Assembly (NCBI GenBank): GCA_937871985.1
Contig: CALMPB010000016.1
Location: 1 to 33,817, forward strand
Direction: 5' to 3'
Origin: an uncultured Burkholderiaceae bacterium
Lineage (GTDB): Bacteria; Pseudomonadota; Gammaproteobacteria; Burkholderiales; Burkholderiaceae
DNA length: 33,817 nt
The notes beneath the pieces were generated by a model, which saw only the letters and a list, made by a program, of their open reading frames with translations, searched no databases and was not told the origin of the DNA. Positions within the stretch are counted from its first letter, which is position 1, and every line of letters begins with the position of its first letter. The translations under genes and the position numbers were made by a program. Below are positions 8,724-17,871 of this stretch, in pieces.

Positions 8724-9218
8724 ATGTCAAAAGACAAACACGTTTCGGAAACACCGGCCACGCAATGGCTCAAGCGCCAGCGCGTCGCCTTCGACGAGCA
8801 CCCCTACGACTACGTCGAACACGGCGGGGCGCTCGAATCGGCGCGGCAACTGGGCGTGGATCCGCATCAGGTCGCCAAGACGCTGATCATGGAAGACGAG
8901 CACGGCCATCCGCTCATCATCCTCATGCACGGCGATTGCGAAGTTTCCACCAAGAACCTGGCGCGCCAGATCGGCGCCAAGAAAGTCGGCCCATGCACGC
9001 CCGAAATCGCCCAGAAGAACTCGGGCTACCAGGTGGGCGGCACCTCGCCGTTTGCCACGCGCAAGAAAATGCCGGTATGGATACAGGCCTCGCTGCTGGA
9101 CTACCCGATCATCTATTTGAACGGAGGACGGCGCGGCTACCTGATCAGCCTTGCTCCGTCGGTCTTGACGACGCTGCTTGGCGCCAAGCCCGTCGACGTG
9201 AGCCTGGCCAAGGACTAG
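8724..9218 (+). CDS. ybaK: Cys-tRNA(Pro)/Cys-tRNA(Cys) deacylase YbaK
   Basis: This is a single-domain trans-editing enzyme that hydrolyses cysteine mischarged onto tRNA-Pro by prolyl-tRNA synthetase. The 164-residue protein belongs to the YbaK/INS superfamily. The conserved lysine is in HQVAKTLIM (K52, matching the functionally essential lysine of the family). The glycine-rich substrate loop QVGGTSPFATRKKMPVW and the ending segment NGGRRGYLISL are also present. It starts 3 nt after the xerD stop and is likely translated from the same message. Its TAG stop shares bases with the TAG stop of the convergent SDR gene at a palindromic CTAG, giving a 4-bp tail-to-tail overlap. Identification is strong; the exact tRNA specificity is from family knowledge. 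Confidence 0.94.
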   Translation: MSKDKHVSETPATQWLKRQRVAFDEHPYDYVEHGGALESARQLGVDPHQVAKTLIMEDEHGHPLIILMHGDCEVSTKNLARQIGAKKVGPCTPEIAQKNSGYQVGGTSPFATRKKMPVWIQASLLDYPIIYLNGGRRGYLISLAPSVLTTLLGAKPVDVSLAKD

Positions 9219-10135
9219 TTGCTTTCAGGCTGCGGCGGCGCGATGGAAGGGATGCCGAACGATTCGAGTTCCTGCCCTACCGAGCTGGACCAGAGCTGCG
9301 CGATTTTTTCGGCCGTCCAGCCCGAGTCGCTGTAGGCGGCGCGAATCTCCTGGGGATGGCTCCACAAAGCCAGCTTGCCGCCGCCCAGACCGATGCATTG
9401 GCCGGTGATTTCCCGGGCCGCCTGCGAAGCCAGGAATACAAACAGGGGCGCCACGTCTTCGGGCCGCCCCATTCCCATGCCCAGGCGAATCTCGGGCGGC
9501 AGTTCATGCCCCTGCTCGACGAGTTTTACGTAAGGCTGTATGAAAGGAATGGTGGCCACCATTTGCGTCATGGCCGTGGGCAGCACCGCATTGACCGTGA
9601 CGCCGAAGCGCGCGCACTCCAGCGCCCAGGTGCGCGCCATGGCGGCAATGCCGGCCTTGGCCGCCGCATAGTTGGTTTGCCCGAAATTGCCGCGCTGCCC
9701 GGCCAGCGAAGAAACCAGCAACAGGCGGCCGCCATCGCCCTGCTCGCGGAATCGCCGCACGGCGGCGCGGGCGCAGGTGAACGTGCCGCGCAAGTGCGTT
9801 TCGACGACCAGGTCGAAATCGTCGTCGGTCATGTTCCACAAGACCTTGTCGCGCAATATGCCCGCATTGGCGCACATGATGTCCAGGCGGCCGAACCGCT
9901 CCACCGCCGCATCGACGCAAAGCTGAGCCGCCTGCGACGAACCGATGGCGGCGGCCTGAGCCACCGCCTTGCCGCCCTCGGCAAGTATGGCCTCCACGGC
10001 CTGCTGCGCCACATCGGCCTCGAGGTCGTTGACGACGACGGCCGCGCCAGCCTTGGCCAGGGCCTTGGAAACCGCCAGTCCCAATCCTCTGCCGCCGCCG
10101 GTCACGACGGCCACTTTTCCATTCAGGTTCAACAT
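9215..10135 (-). CDS. SDR-family dehydrogenase, (3R)-hydroxyacyl-CoA dehydrogenase/FabG-like
   Basis: This is a 306-residue short-chain dehydrogenase. The nucleotide-binding motif TGGGRGLG starts at about residue 12, and an acidic residue ends strand 2 (VVVNDLE). CANAGI follows, then the catalytic Ser of LLVSSLAGQRG and the Y-x3-K of NYAAAKAGI. The segment ETHLRGTF has His where classical FabG has Asn; this and the GNFGQTNYAAAK run recall the peroxisomal multifunctional-enzyme (17beta-HSD4-like) dehydrogenases. A hydroxyacyl-CoA substrate is therefore likelier than an acyl-ACP. The C-terminus is extended beyond FabG length. I chose the ATG at 10135, which follows a purine-rich GGAAGGCAGGGA; a longer in-frame start at 10198 has no support. 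It is the last gene of the probable SBP-ligase-crotonase-SDR operon. The substrate is unknown. Confidence 0.88.
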   Translation of the reverse strand: MLNLNGKVAVVTGGGRGLGLAVSKALAKAGAAVVVNDLEADVAQQAVEAILAEGGKAVAQAAAIGSSQAAQLCVDAAVERFGRLDIMCANAGILRDKVLWNMTDDDFDLVVETHLRGTFTCARAAVRRFREQGDGGRLLLVSSLAGQRGNFGQTNYAAAKAGIAAMARTWALECARFGVTVNAVLPTAMTQMVATIPFIQPYVKLVEQGHELPPEIRLGMGMGRPEDVAPLFVFLASQAAREITGQCIGLGGGKLALWSHPQEIRAAYSDSGWTAEKIAQLWSSSVGQELESFGIPSIAPPQPESN

Positions 10136-10230
10136 GAATCCCTGCCTTCCTTCAATACGAGATGAACAGCGGCTCGCGGCTGCCCGACATGCCTGCAAGC
10201 CGCCTCCGGCCTATGCCCTTCCATGGACGA

Positions 10231-11063
10231 CTACCTGCCCTTGTACACGGCGGGGCGCTTTTCGATGAACGCCCGGGGCCCCTCCCTGGCATCCTCGGTC
10301 GCCATGACGCGATGATAGCTGGCGTCTTCCAGGGCGAAGGCCTCGGACAGCGGCAAGCCCGCCGACTGCACGGCGGTTTTCTTGATTTCGGCCAAGGCCA
10401 CCGGCGCATTGGCCGCCAGACTCTGGGCCAGTTTGCGCGCAAGGGGCAGGACTTCGGGGCCGGGCACGGCATAGTTCACCAGCCCCCATTGCAAGGCCTT
10501 TTGCGCGTCGATCGCCGAGCCGGTCAGCAGCAGCTCCATGGCCTGGCAATGCGAAAGCTGCCTGGGCAGGCGGGCCAAGGAACCGGCAAAGGGAATCAGG
10601 CCGCGCTGTACTTCGGGCCAGGCAAAACGCGCCTCGTTCGAGGCCACGCGGATGTCGGTGGCCAGCAGCAGCTCGGCGCCGGCCGCCACGCAAATGCCGT
10701 TGACGGCGGCAATCACGGGCTTGTACAAAGGAAAGCCACGCAAGGTAGTTGTCGCCAGCACGCCGGGATCGTCCAGCAGGCGGTGATCCCATTCGGTTTG
10801 CGGCTTGCGATCGCCCGTCAGCAGCGGCAAGGTCAGGCCCAGATCGCCGCCGGCGCAAAATGCCTGCGTGCCGGCGCCCGTAATGATCAGCACCCGCATG
10901 GCCTCGTCGGCCTGGAAATCGAGCAGCGCGTCGGCAAAGCGGCACAGCAGCTCCGGGCTCAGCGCATTCCGGGCCGCCGGCCGGTTGAACGTGACCTGCG
11001 CAATGTGTCCGGTCTTCTCGTAAAGAAGCACGGAGTCTTCCCGTTCGGGGTTTCCGCCAGCCA

Positions 11064-11064
<1 letters not shown>
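10231..11064 (-). CDS. Enoyl-CoA hydratase/isomerase (crotonase family)
   Basis: This 277-residue crotonase would hydrate an enoyl-CoA, the step between the ligase and the dehydrogenase of the same cluster. The N-terminal strand is AQVTFNRPAARNALS. Oxyanion-hole segments are AFCAGGDLGL and ICVAAGAELLLATD. Both catalytic glutamates appear to be present: AGAE of the second segment, and PE in FAWPEVQRGLIP. The usual C-terminal REGPRAFIEKRPAVYKGR ends the protein. The start ATG overlaps the ligase stop (TGATG), and GGAG lies 9 nt upstream, so the two genes are coupled; a much longer open frame upstream is only a shadow of the ligase. The exact substrate cannot be read from sequence. Confidence 0.9.
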
Positions 11065-12791
<1,727 letters not shown>

Positions 12792-12879
12792 TGCAACTCC
12801 TCGAGACATTTCCTGAAACACCCGCAAGGCGCAAGCCGCCGGATGGCCGCCCACGCCCGTCTTCCCGCGCCATGAACGC

Positions 12880-14040
12880 TTACTTCACGTACACCCACTT
12901 GCCGTTTTCTATGTGGGCAATCACCTGCGAGCGCTCATCGACCCCGTTATGATCCTTGTCGCTGAAGTTGTACACGGCGGTCGAGGTCACGACATCGCGG
13001 CTGTTCTCGATGGCGCTGCGCAACGCGGCGCGAAACTCGGGAGTTCCGGGCTTGGCCTTTTTCAGGGCCTGCGGTACGGCATGCCCCAGGATAAGCATGG
13101 CGTCCCAGGCCGAGGCGGCGAAAATCGAGGCGCTGCCGGGGCCGTTATGGTCTTCGAACAGCTTGTTGAAGGCCATGGCCCGCTCGCGTATGGGGTTGGA
13201 CGCATCCAGTTGCGACGCCACCATCAAGGGCGAAAGCGCAATGTACGCCCCATCGACGTCCTTGCCGCCCACGCGCAGGAAGTCGTTGTTGGCCACGCCC
13301 TGCGTTTGGTACACCAGCCCCTTGTAGCCGCGCTTTTTAAGCTCGATTTGCGGCAAGGCGCCGGGCGTCCCCGCGCTGATGACGAACACCGCGTCGGGCT
13401 TTTGCAAAACCAGCTTGCTGATTTGCGCGATGACGCTCTGGTCGGTCTGGTTATAGCGCTCCACGCTGGTGGTCTTGACACCGTACGAAGGCGCCATCTG
13501 TTCGAAGGTCTTGACGAAGCCTTCGCCGTAGGCCGTGGTAATGGAAATCAGCCCGGCCTTGGCGACCTTGTGTTTTTGCATATGCTGCAAGATGAGCTGA
13601 ACCGCGTATTTTTCGGGCGCGCTGACCTTGAAGGCCCATTTCTTGTTGCCCTCCTGAGGCTCGACAATGGCGCTGCCGCCGCCCAGCGAAATCACCGGGG
13701 TTCCAGCCTGCGCCGCCACCTCGGTAATGGCCAGGCTCGGAGGCGTCAGGCTGGAGCCGATGATGATGTCGGCGTTGTTTTCCGCGATGAGCTTCGAGGC
13801 CGCCTTGGAGGCATTGCTGACGTCCGTGCCGTCGTTGAGCACCGTGACGTTGAGCTTTTCGCCGGCGATGCTGGCCGGCCACAGCTTGACGGCATTTTGC
13901 TCGGGCTGGCCCAGCGAAGCGCCCGGCCCGGTCAACGACAAGATGACACCGACATTGATGTCGGCGCTGGCCGTCAAGGGCAATGCCACGAGAAACGCCA
14001 GTGCCAGCACTGAGCGGCGCAATGTTTGCGGCAATTTCAT
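12880..14040 (-). CDS. Branched-chain amino acid-type (LivK-like) periplasmic substrate-binding protein
   Basis: This 386-residue ABC-type SBP has a Sec signal peptide (KLPQTLRRSVLALAFLVALPLTASA, cleavage after about residue 26). It is followed by the Peripla_BP_6 fold opening INVGVILSLTGPGASLG. Characteristic segments are the ligand-pocket IIGSSLTPPSLA, AYGEGFVKTFEQ and the hinge region YKGLVYQTQGVANNDFLR. It would capture a small organic or amino acid in the periplasm. No Liv-type permease or ATPase gene is present in the window, so it is an orphan that must use components encoded elsewhere. The ATG at 14040 has GGAG 8 nt upstream. It is the first gene of the probable operon with ligase, crotonase and SDR, and is divergent from a LuxR-type regulator. 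The ligand is probably the acid later activated by the ligase; that is inference. Confidence 0.9.
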   Translation of the reverse strand: MKLPQTLRRSVLALAFLVALPLTASADINVGVILSLTGPGASLGQPEQNAVKLWPASIAGEKLNVTVLNDGTDVSNASKAASKLIAENNADIIIGSSLTPPSLAITEVAAQAGTPVISLGGGSAIVEPQEGNKKWAFKVSAPEKYAVQLILQHMQKHKVAKAGLISITTAYGEGFVKTFEQMAPSYGVKTTSVERYNQTDQSVIAQISKLVLQKPDAVFVISAGTPGALPQIELKKRGYKGLVYQTQGVANNDFLRVGGKDVDGAYIALSPLMVASQLDASNPIRERAMAFNKLFEDHNGPGSASIFAASAWDAMLILGHAVPQALKKAKPGTPEFRAALRSAIENSRDVVTSTAVYNFSDKDHNGVDERSQVIAHIENGKWVYVK

Positions 14041-14174
14041 TTTTGTCTCCAGAACTTATAATTGATGAATCACGCTTGGCGGACAGCCCGCCAGCATTGG
14101 GTTTCGATGGTAGCAAGCACATCGGCACACGCGTGTCATCAAAAAGAAGGACATGGTTCGACCGGAGACAGACA
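14041..14174. promoter_or_regulatory. Divergent promoter/operator region between LivK-like and LuxR-type genes
   Basis: The 134-bp gap separates two divergent genes. It holds a perfect inverted repeat TGGCGG-N5-CCGCCA (14077-14093) and a perfect 10-bp palindrome ACACGCGTGT (14127-14136). On the plus strand TATAAT occurs at 14057-14062, and on the minus strand the overlapping TATAAG is a candidate -10 for the SBP operon. No strong -35 matches either, which fits activator-dependent promoters. The regulator encoded next door is the obvious candidate to bind these repeats, but nothing in the sequence proves it. Confidence 0.45.
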
Positions 14175-14984
14175 ATGAGAACCTGGCAGGCCGGCTGCGC
14201 CGCCCAACCCGACATCCAGCAATGCGCCATCGAGCTGCTCGCCCAGGTCGGCCAAAACTCGTTCAGCGATGCCGTGCTGGCCCAGGTAAACCAGCTGCTC
14301 CCCGTGGGCTCCTGGAGCGTCTACCGCACCTGGGCCGACCAGCCTCCGGTTCTGCTGCTTTCGCACAGCTTTCAGCGGCCCGACGTCACGCTGAAATGCT
14401 TCCAGGCTTATAAGAATCAAATCTATCTGGAAGACCGCTCATTCGAAACCGTGCGCGCCAACCGCCAGCATGGCCAGCTTATGTTGCAGCATCTGCGCGC
14501 GGACGAATTCAAGAACCCCCGGCACCGCGAGATGATCTATACCCGCAACCATCTTTGCGAGCGCCTGTCCATATCGCGCAACGAGCCCGATGGTTCGGTC
14601 ACCAGCGTCAATCTCTATACCCATGAAGACCAGGCCAGCTATACCGATCGCCATTTGGGCCGGTTCGAAAACCTGGCGCCCATCCTGTTCACCGGCATCG
14701 GGCGCCATATCGATTTAAGCGCGCCCGCCCCCGCGCAAGGCCTGGGCACGAACGCCAGCCGGCGCTTCCTGGAGGACACCGGCATGAGCCCGCGCGAACT
14801 GGATGTCTGCGCACGTCTTTTGCAAGGCATGACCTACGACGGCATCGCCGCCGACATGGGCTTGAGCCGCCCCACCGTCATCACCTACCGCAACCGCGCC
14901 TTCGCCCGGCTTGGCATCAGCTTCAAGAGCCAGTTGTTCGCGCTGCTGGCCCGCCATGCCCAACACACCGCCAGCCCTATATAA
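14175..14984 (+). CDS. LuxR-type helix-turn-helix transcriptional regulator
   Basis: The 269-residue regulator has a C-terminal LuxR/FixJ-type HTH. SPRELDVCARLLQGMTYDGI is followed by AADMGLSRPTVITYRNRAFARLGI (roughly residues 204-250). The N-terminal part of about 180 residues looks like the GAF-like sensory domain common in Burkholderiales regulators of this sort (SVTSVNLYTHED and LAPILFTGIGRH are visible). I do not see the conserved residues of an acyl-homoserine-lactone pocket, nor a receiver domain, so it is likely a small-molecule-responsive solo regulator. I chose the ATG at 14175, which has GGAG 9 nt upstream; a longer frame from 13983 would overlap the divergent SBP gene and is unlikely. 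It probably controls the divergent SBP-ligase-crotonase-SDR operon. Confidence 0.88.
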   Translation: MRTWQAGCAAQPDIQQCAIELLAQVGQNSFSDAVLAQVNQLLPVGSWSVYRTWADQPPVLLLSHSFQRPDVTLKCFQAYKNQIYLEDRSFETVRANRQHGQLMLQHLRADEFKNPRHREMIYTRNHLCERLSISRNEPDGSVTSVNLYTHEDQASYTDRHLGRFENLAPILFTGIGRHIDLSAPAPAQGLGTNASRRFLEDTGMSPRELDVCARLLQGMTYDGIAADMGLSRPTVITYRNRAFARLGISFKSQLFALLARHAQHTASPI

Positions 14985-15033
14985 CCCGCATAGGCGCCAT
15001 TTGCTCATGCCGTGATCCCTTCTGCGTTGCAAA

Positions 15034-15054
15034 AATACAGCGCATGCGCGTATT
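15034..15054. promoter_or_regulatory. Operator-like palindrome upstream of the ABC transporter operon
   Basis: GCGCATGCGC (15040-15049) is a perfect 10-bp palindrome flanked by AATAC on the left and GTATT on the right, with one unpaired A. Together they form a 20-21-bp inverted repeat. It sits about 100 bp upstream of the best promoter candidate of the ABC operon and 50 bp after the LuxR gene stop. On the plus strand no T-run follows, so it is not a good terminator for the LuxR gene. It may be a regulator-binding site; function unknown. Confidence 0.35.
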
Positions 15055-15153
15055 CCAACCAGGACGCCAAACCTGCCCTTCGCGGCATCCCCGCAAATTC
15101 ACTGCGCTTTTTTGCATATAACAAAAAGAAATAAACAAAGAAGATAAAAATTC

Positions 15154-15192
15154 TTGTTGGGCATTTTGCGCTGCCGTACAGTTTCATATAAC
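15154..15192 (+). promoter_or_regulatory. Candidate promoter of the ABC transporter operon
   Basis: The 228-bp gap before the ATPase gene turns strongly A+T-rich from about 15100. Two overlapping sigma-70-like arrangements are visible. One is TTGTTG (15154-15159), a 17-bp spacer and TACAGT (15177-15182). The other is TTTGCG (15165-15170), a 16-bp spacer and TATAAC (15187-15192). The octamer CATATAAC also occurs 70 bp earlier (15115-15122). The ATPase start at 15213 has no clear Shine-Dalgarno. Which hexamers are used cannot be decided by eye. Confidence 0.45.
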
Positions 15193-15212
15193 TTTTTTGT
15201 AAATCAATCCCC

Positions 15213-15980
15213 ATGAAGCTGTCTTTCAAGAATATAGAAAAAAACTTCTCCGGACTCCAGGTCATCCAGAACTTCAGCCGGGAAATCCAGGACGGCGAGC
15301 TCGTCGCCCTGGTGGGCCCCTCGGGCTGCGGCAAGTCCACGCTGCTGCACATCGCCGCCGGCCTGGAAAAACCCAGCAAAGGCGAGTTCCTGGTCGACGG
15401 CAAGCCGGTTTACGGCCCGGATCCCGAGCGCACGCTCATGTTCCAGGAGAACGCGCTTTACCCGTGGCTCACCCTGGTGCAGAACGTCGCCCTCGCGCTG
15501 GAATTCCAAAAGGTGGACAAACAGCAGGCGCAGCGCGAAGCACGCGGCTGGCTCGAAAAAGTCAACCTGAAAGGCTTCGAAAACTATTATCCGCACCAGA
15601 TCTCCGGCGGCATGCGCCAGCGCGCGGCCCTGGCCAGGGCCTTTATTTCGCACCCCAAGACCTTGCTGCTGGACGAGCCCTTCGGCGCCCTGGATGCGCT
15701 GACCCGCATGACGCTGCAAGACGCGCTGCGCCAGCTCATCCGCGAAGCCGGGCCCACGGTGCTGCTGGTTACCCACGATGTGGACGAGGCCCTGTTCCTG
15801 GCCGACCGCATCCTGGTGTTCAGCTCGCGGCCGGCCACCGTACTTAAAGAATTCAATCTGGCGCATCACGAAAAAACTCACGACCTATCCGAGTTTGCCG
15901 CCATGCGCCGCGAGATCCTGAGCCTGCTCGGAATCCATGTCGAATTAGATGAAACCGCCTTAGAGGAAATTGAAGCATGA
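15213..15980 (+). CDS. ABC transporter ATP-binding protein (nitrate/sulfonate/taurine type)
   Basis: The 255-residue cytoplasmic ATPase drives the importer encoded by the next genes. Motifs seen are Walker A GPSGCGKSTL (about residues 36-45), the Q-loop MFQENALYPWLT, the signature ISGGMRQRAALARA, Walker B LLLDEPFGALDALTR and the switch His in LVTHDVDEALFLADR. Length and the EPFGALDALTR variant are typical of the SsuB/TauB/NrtD group. It ends with ATGA, sharing 4 bp with the SBP start, so the two are translationally coupled. The substrate cannot be inferred from the ATPase. Family is certain; specificity unknown. Confidence 0.95.
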   Translation: MKLSFKNIEKNFSGLQVIQNFSREIQDGELVALVGPSGCGKSTLLHIAAGLEKPSKGEFLVDGKPVYGPDPERTLMFQENALYPWLTLVQNVALALEFQKVDKQQAQREARGWLEKVNLKGFENYYPHQISGGMRQRAALARAFISHPKTLLLDEPFGALDALTRMTLQDALRQLIREAGPTVLLVTHDVDEALFLADRILVFSSRPATVLKEFNLAHHEKTHDLSEFAAMRREILSLLGIHVELDETALEEIEA

Positions 15981-16975
15981 AATTCGCCCGTTTATTGATC
16001 CCCTTCGTTGTCGCCGCCTTTGCCATGGCGGGCCAGGCCGTCGCCGCCGACAAGTTCAAGGTCGGCTATCTGCGCGTCATGGACGACGCCCAGGCGATTA
16101 CCGCCTACGAAGGCGACTTCTACAAGAAGCAGGGCCTGGATGTCGAACTGGTCGAGTTCAAATCGGGCACCGACCTCATCAAGGCCATCGTGGGCGGCCA
16201 GCTTGACACCGGCGTGCTGGGGTTCACCAACGCGGCTTCCTGGTCCTCCAAGGGCGCCGACCTCAAGGTCGTGAGCGGCGCGCAACACGGCTTCCACGCT
16301 TTGGTCGTGCGCGACGATTCGGGCATCAACAAGGTTGCCGACCTGAAAGGCCATACCCTGGCCTCGCAAAAAGAAGGCAGCACCGCCGACATGGTTCTCA
16401 AGGGCGTCGTCCTGAAAAACGCCGGCCTGTCGCCCGACGACCTCACCATCATGGGCGTCAGCCCGCAGGTCGCCGTGCAGTCGCTGGTCGGCAAGCGCGT
16501 GGACGCCGCCTTCCTGTTCGAGCCCCAGGCCAGCATTGCCCAGCTCATCGCCCCGGTCAAGCAGATCTATGAAATCGGCGAAGTCTGGCCCTTCCCCTGC
16601 ATGGTGGTGATCACCTCGGGCAAGACCCTGCAAAGCCGCAAGGACGACGTCTGGAAGTCCCTGGATGCACAGCGCGAAGCCATCGAACTGCTGCAGAAGA
16701 AACCCGATGAGGCCGCCAAGCTGATCGCTCCGTATTTCATTGCCGAGCCCAATCTCAAGACCCTCAAGCACGGCGAAGTGCCCCGCGAGCAGGTCATCGC
16801 CGAAGCCATCAAGAGCCAGACCTTCAGCCCCGTGCTGACCACCAAGGAGCAGGCCCGCATGCAGGAAATCGCCGACATCATGCAAGCCCAGGGCTCGCTC
16901 AAGACCCGCGACGGCAAGCCCTTCGACGTGAACAAGATCATCGACCTCGATTGGCAAAAAGCGCGCAAGCTATAA
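15977..16975 (+). CDS. ABC transporter substrate-binding protein, NMT1/SsuA type
   Basis: The 332-residue periplasmic protein has a Sec signal peptide (FARLLIPFVVAAFAMAGQ, cleavage about AVAA/DKF). Its type-II periplasmic binding fold starts with FKVGYLRVMDDAQAI. The family pattern is clear: YKKQGLDVELVEFKSGTD, AIVGGQLDTGVLGFTNAA, ADLKGHTLASQKEGS, and the domain-crossover VGKRVDAAFLFEPQAS. Relatives bind sulfonates, nitrate, thiamine precursors or aromatic acids; the pocket cannot be assigned by eye. It overlaps the ATPase gene by 4 bp. Downstream, a strong hairpin (17051-17079) separates it from the permease gene. That arrangement is often associated with a higher dose of binding protein than of permease. 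Confidence 0.93.
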   Translation: MKFARLLIPFVVAAFAMAGQAVAADKFKVGYLRVMDDAQAITAYEGDFYKKQGLDVELVEFKSGTDLIKAIVGGQLDTGVLGFTNAASWSSKGADLKVVSGAQHGFHALVVRDDSGINKVADLKGHTLASQKEGSTADMVLKGVVLKNAGLSPDDLTIMGVSPQVAVQSLVGKRVDAAFLFEPQASIAQLIAPVKQIYEIGEVWPFPCMVVITSGKTLQSRKDDVWKSLDAQREAIELLQKKPDEAAKLIAPYFIAEPNLKTLKHGEVPREQVIAEAIKSQTFSPVLTTKEQARMQEIADIMQAQGSLKTRDGKPFDVNKIIDLDWQKARKL

Positions 16976-17050
16976 AATCCAACCTTGGCTGGCCGTGAGG
17001 GCCGGCGCGAGGAGCCGCCTCAAGCGCGGCGCCGCAACGTCATCAACCCC

Positions 17051-17079
17051 CAGGATGGTCGGCCATGCCGGCCATCCTG
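17051..17079 (+). promoter_or_regulatory. Intercistronic hairpin between SBP and permease genes
   Basis: CAGGATGGTCGGC (17051-17063) pairs with GCCGGCCATCCTG (17067-17079) over 13 bp with one G-U pair and a 3-nt CAT loop. ATTTTG follows directly. The T-run is too short for a confident terminator. It could block 3'-5' RNases to stabilise the upstream ATPase-SBP message, or act as a partial terminator that lowers permease expression. It ends 16 nt before the permease start codon, so it may also mask that start. Confidence 0.65.
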
Positions 17080-17095
17080 CATTTTGAATGCTTAC

Positions 17096-17869
17096 ATGAG
17101 TACACAAACCCGACTTACCGGCTACCGAAAAAAACTCGCCATGGTCGTGGCGATTCTTTTCATCTTGCTGCTATGGCAGGCGGCAGCCTGGTCCCTGCCC
17201 GATTTCCTGATGCCGGGTGTTCCCACGGTCGTTGTGCGCCTCTGGGCCGACATCCAATCGGCGCCGTTTCGCGAAGCCCTGATGGGCAGCCTGACGCGCC
17301 TGGGAACCGGCTACGTCGCCGCCCTGCTGTTCGGCGTGGGCTTCGGCCTGATCGGCGGCATCCTGTTCTTCTTTCGCGAAGTGCTCAAGTCGGCCATCAT
17401 CATCCTGCAATCCATTCCGTCCATCGCGTGGGTGCCGCTGTTCCTCATCGTCATGGGTTTCGGCAACCTGCCCATCATCGTCGTCATCGCCCTGTCGGCG
17501 TTCTTTCCCGCGGCCCTGTCCGTCATGAACGCCACGGAAAGCGTATTGAACGTGCATGTCGCCGCCGCCAAGGTCATGGGCGCAAGCCGCTGGGCCATGC
17601 TCAAGCGCGTCTACCTGCCGGCCGTCATGCCCGAACTCATCACGGGCGCCCAGCTCGCCTTCGGCAATGCCTGGCGCGCCCTGATCTCCGCCGAAATGCT
17701 GATCGGCTTCGGCCAGGGCCTGGGCCGCACCCTGGCCTATGCGGGCGAAACCGCCGACATGGTGGGGGTCATGTCCAACATTCTTACCATTGCAATCCTG
17801 GCCACCCTCATCGACCAGGCCATCCTGGAGAACCTGAAACGCCGTCTTCTGCGCTATCAGTACGTGTAA
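17096..17869 (+). CDS. ABC transporter permease (SsuC/TauC type)
   Basis: The inner-membrane permease is 257 residues from the ATG at 17096. Hydrophobic segments include MVVAILFILLLWQAAAW, YVAALLFGVGFGLIGGILFF, LPIIVVIALSAFFPAALSV and a final VMSNILTIAILATLI, consistent with six helices. The EAA coupling loop is visible as AAAKVMGASRWAMLKRVYLP followed by AVMPELITGAQLAFGNAWRALISAEML. A longer frame from 16985 would run through the intercistronic hairpin, so I reject that start. No clear Shine-Dalgarno precedes the chosen ATG, so translation may depend on the hairpin region. It pairs with the ATPase at 15213; another SBP gene follows after 2 nt. Confidence 0.93.
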   Translation: MSTQTRLTGYRKKLAMVVAILFILLLWQAAAWSLPDFLMPGVPTVVVRLWADIQSAPFREALMGSLTRLGTGYVAALLFGVGFGLIGGILFFFREVLKSAIIILQSIPSIAWVPLFLIVMGFGNLPIIVVIALSAFFPAALSVMNATESVLNVHVAAAKVMGASRWAMLKRVYLPAVMPELITGAQLAFGNAWRALISAEMLIGFGQGLGRTLAYAGETADMVGVMSNILTIAILATLIDQAILENLKRRLLRYQYV

Positions 17870-17871
17870 TC

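Noticed and set aside
8111..10165. 684-codon plus-strand frame across xerD, ybaK and the SDR gene
   Set aside because: It runs out of frame through three well-supported genes and has Arg/Pro-rich low-complexity composition.
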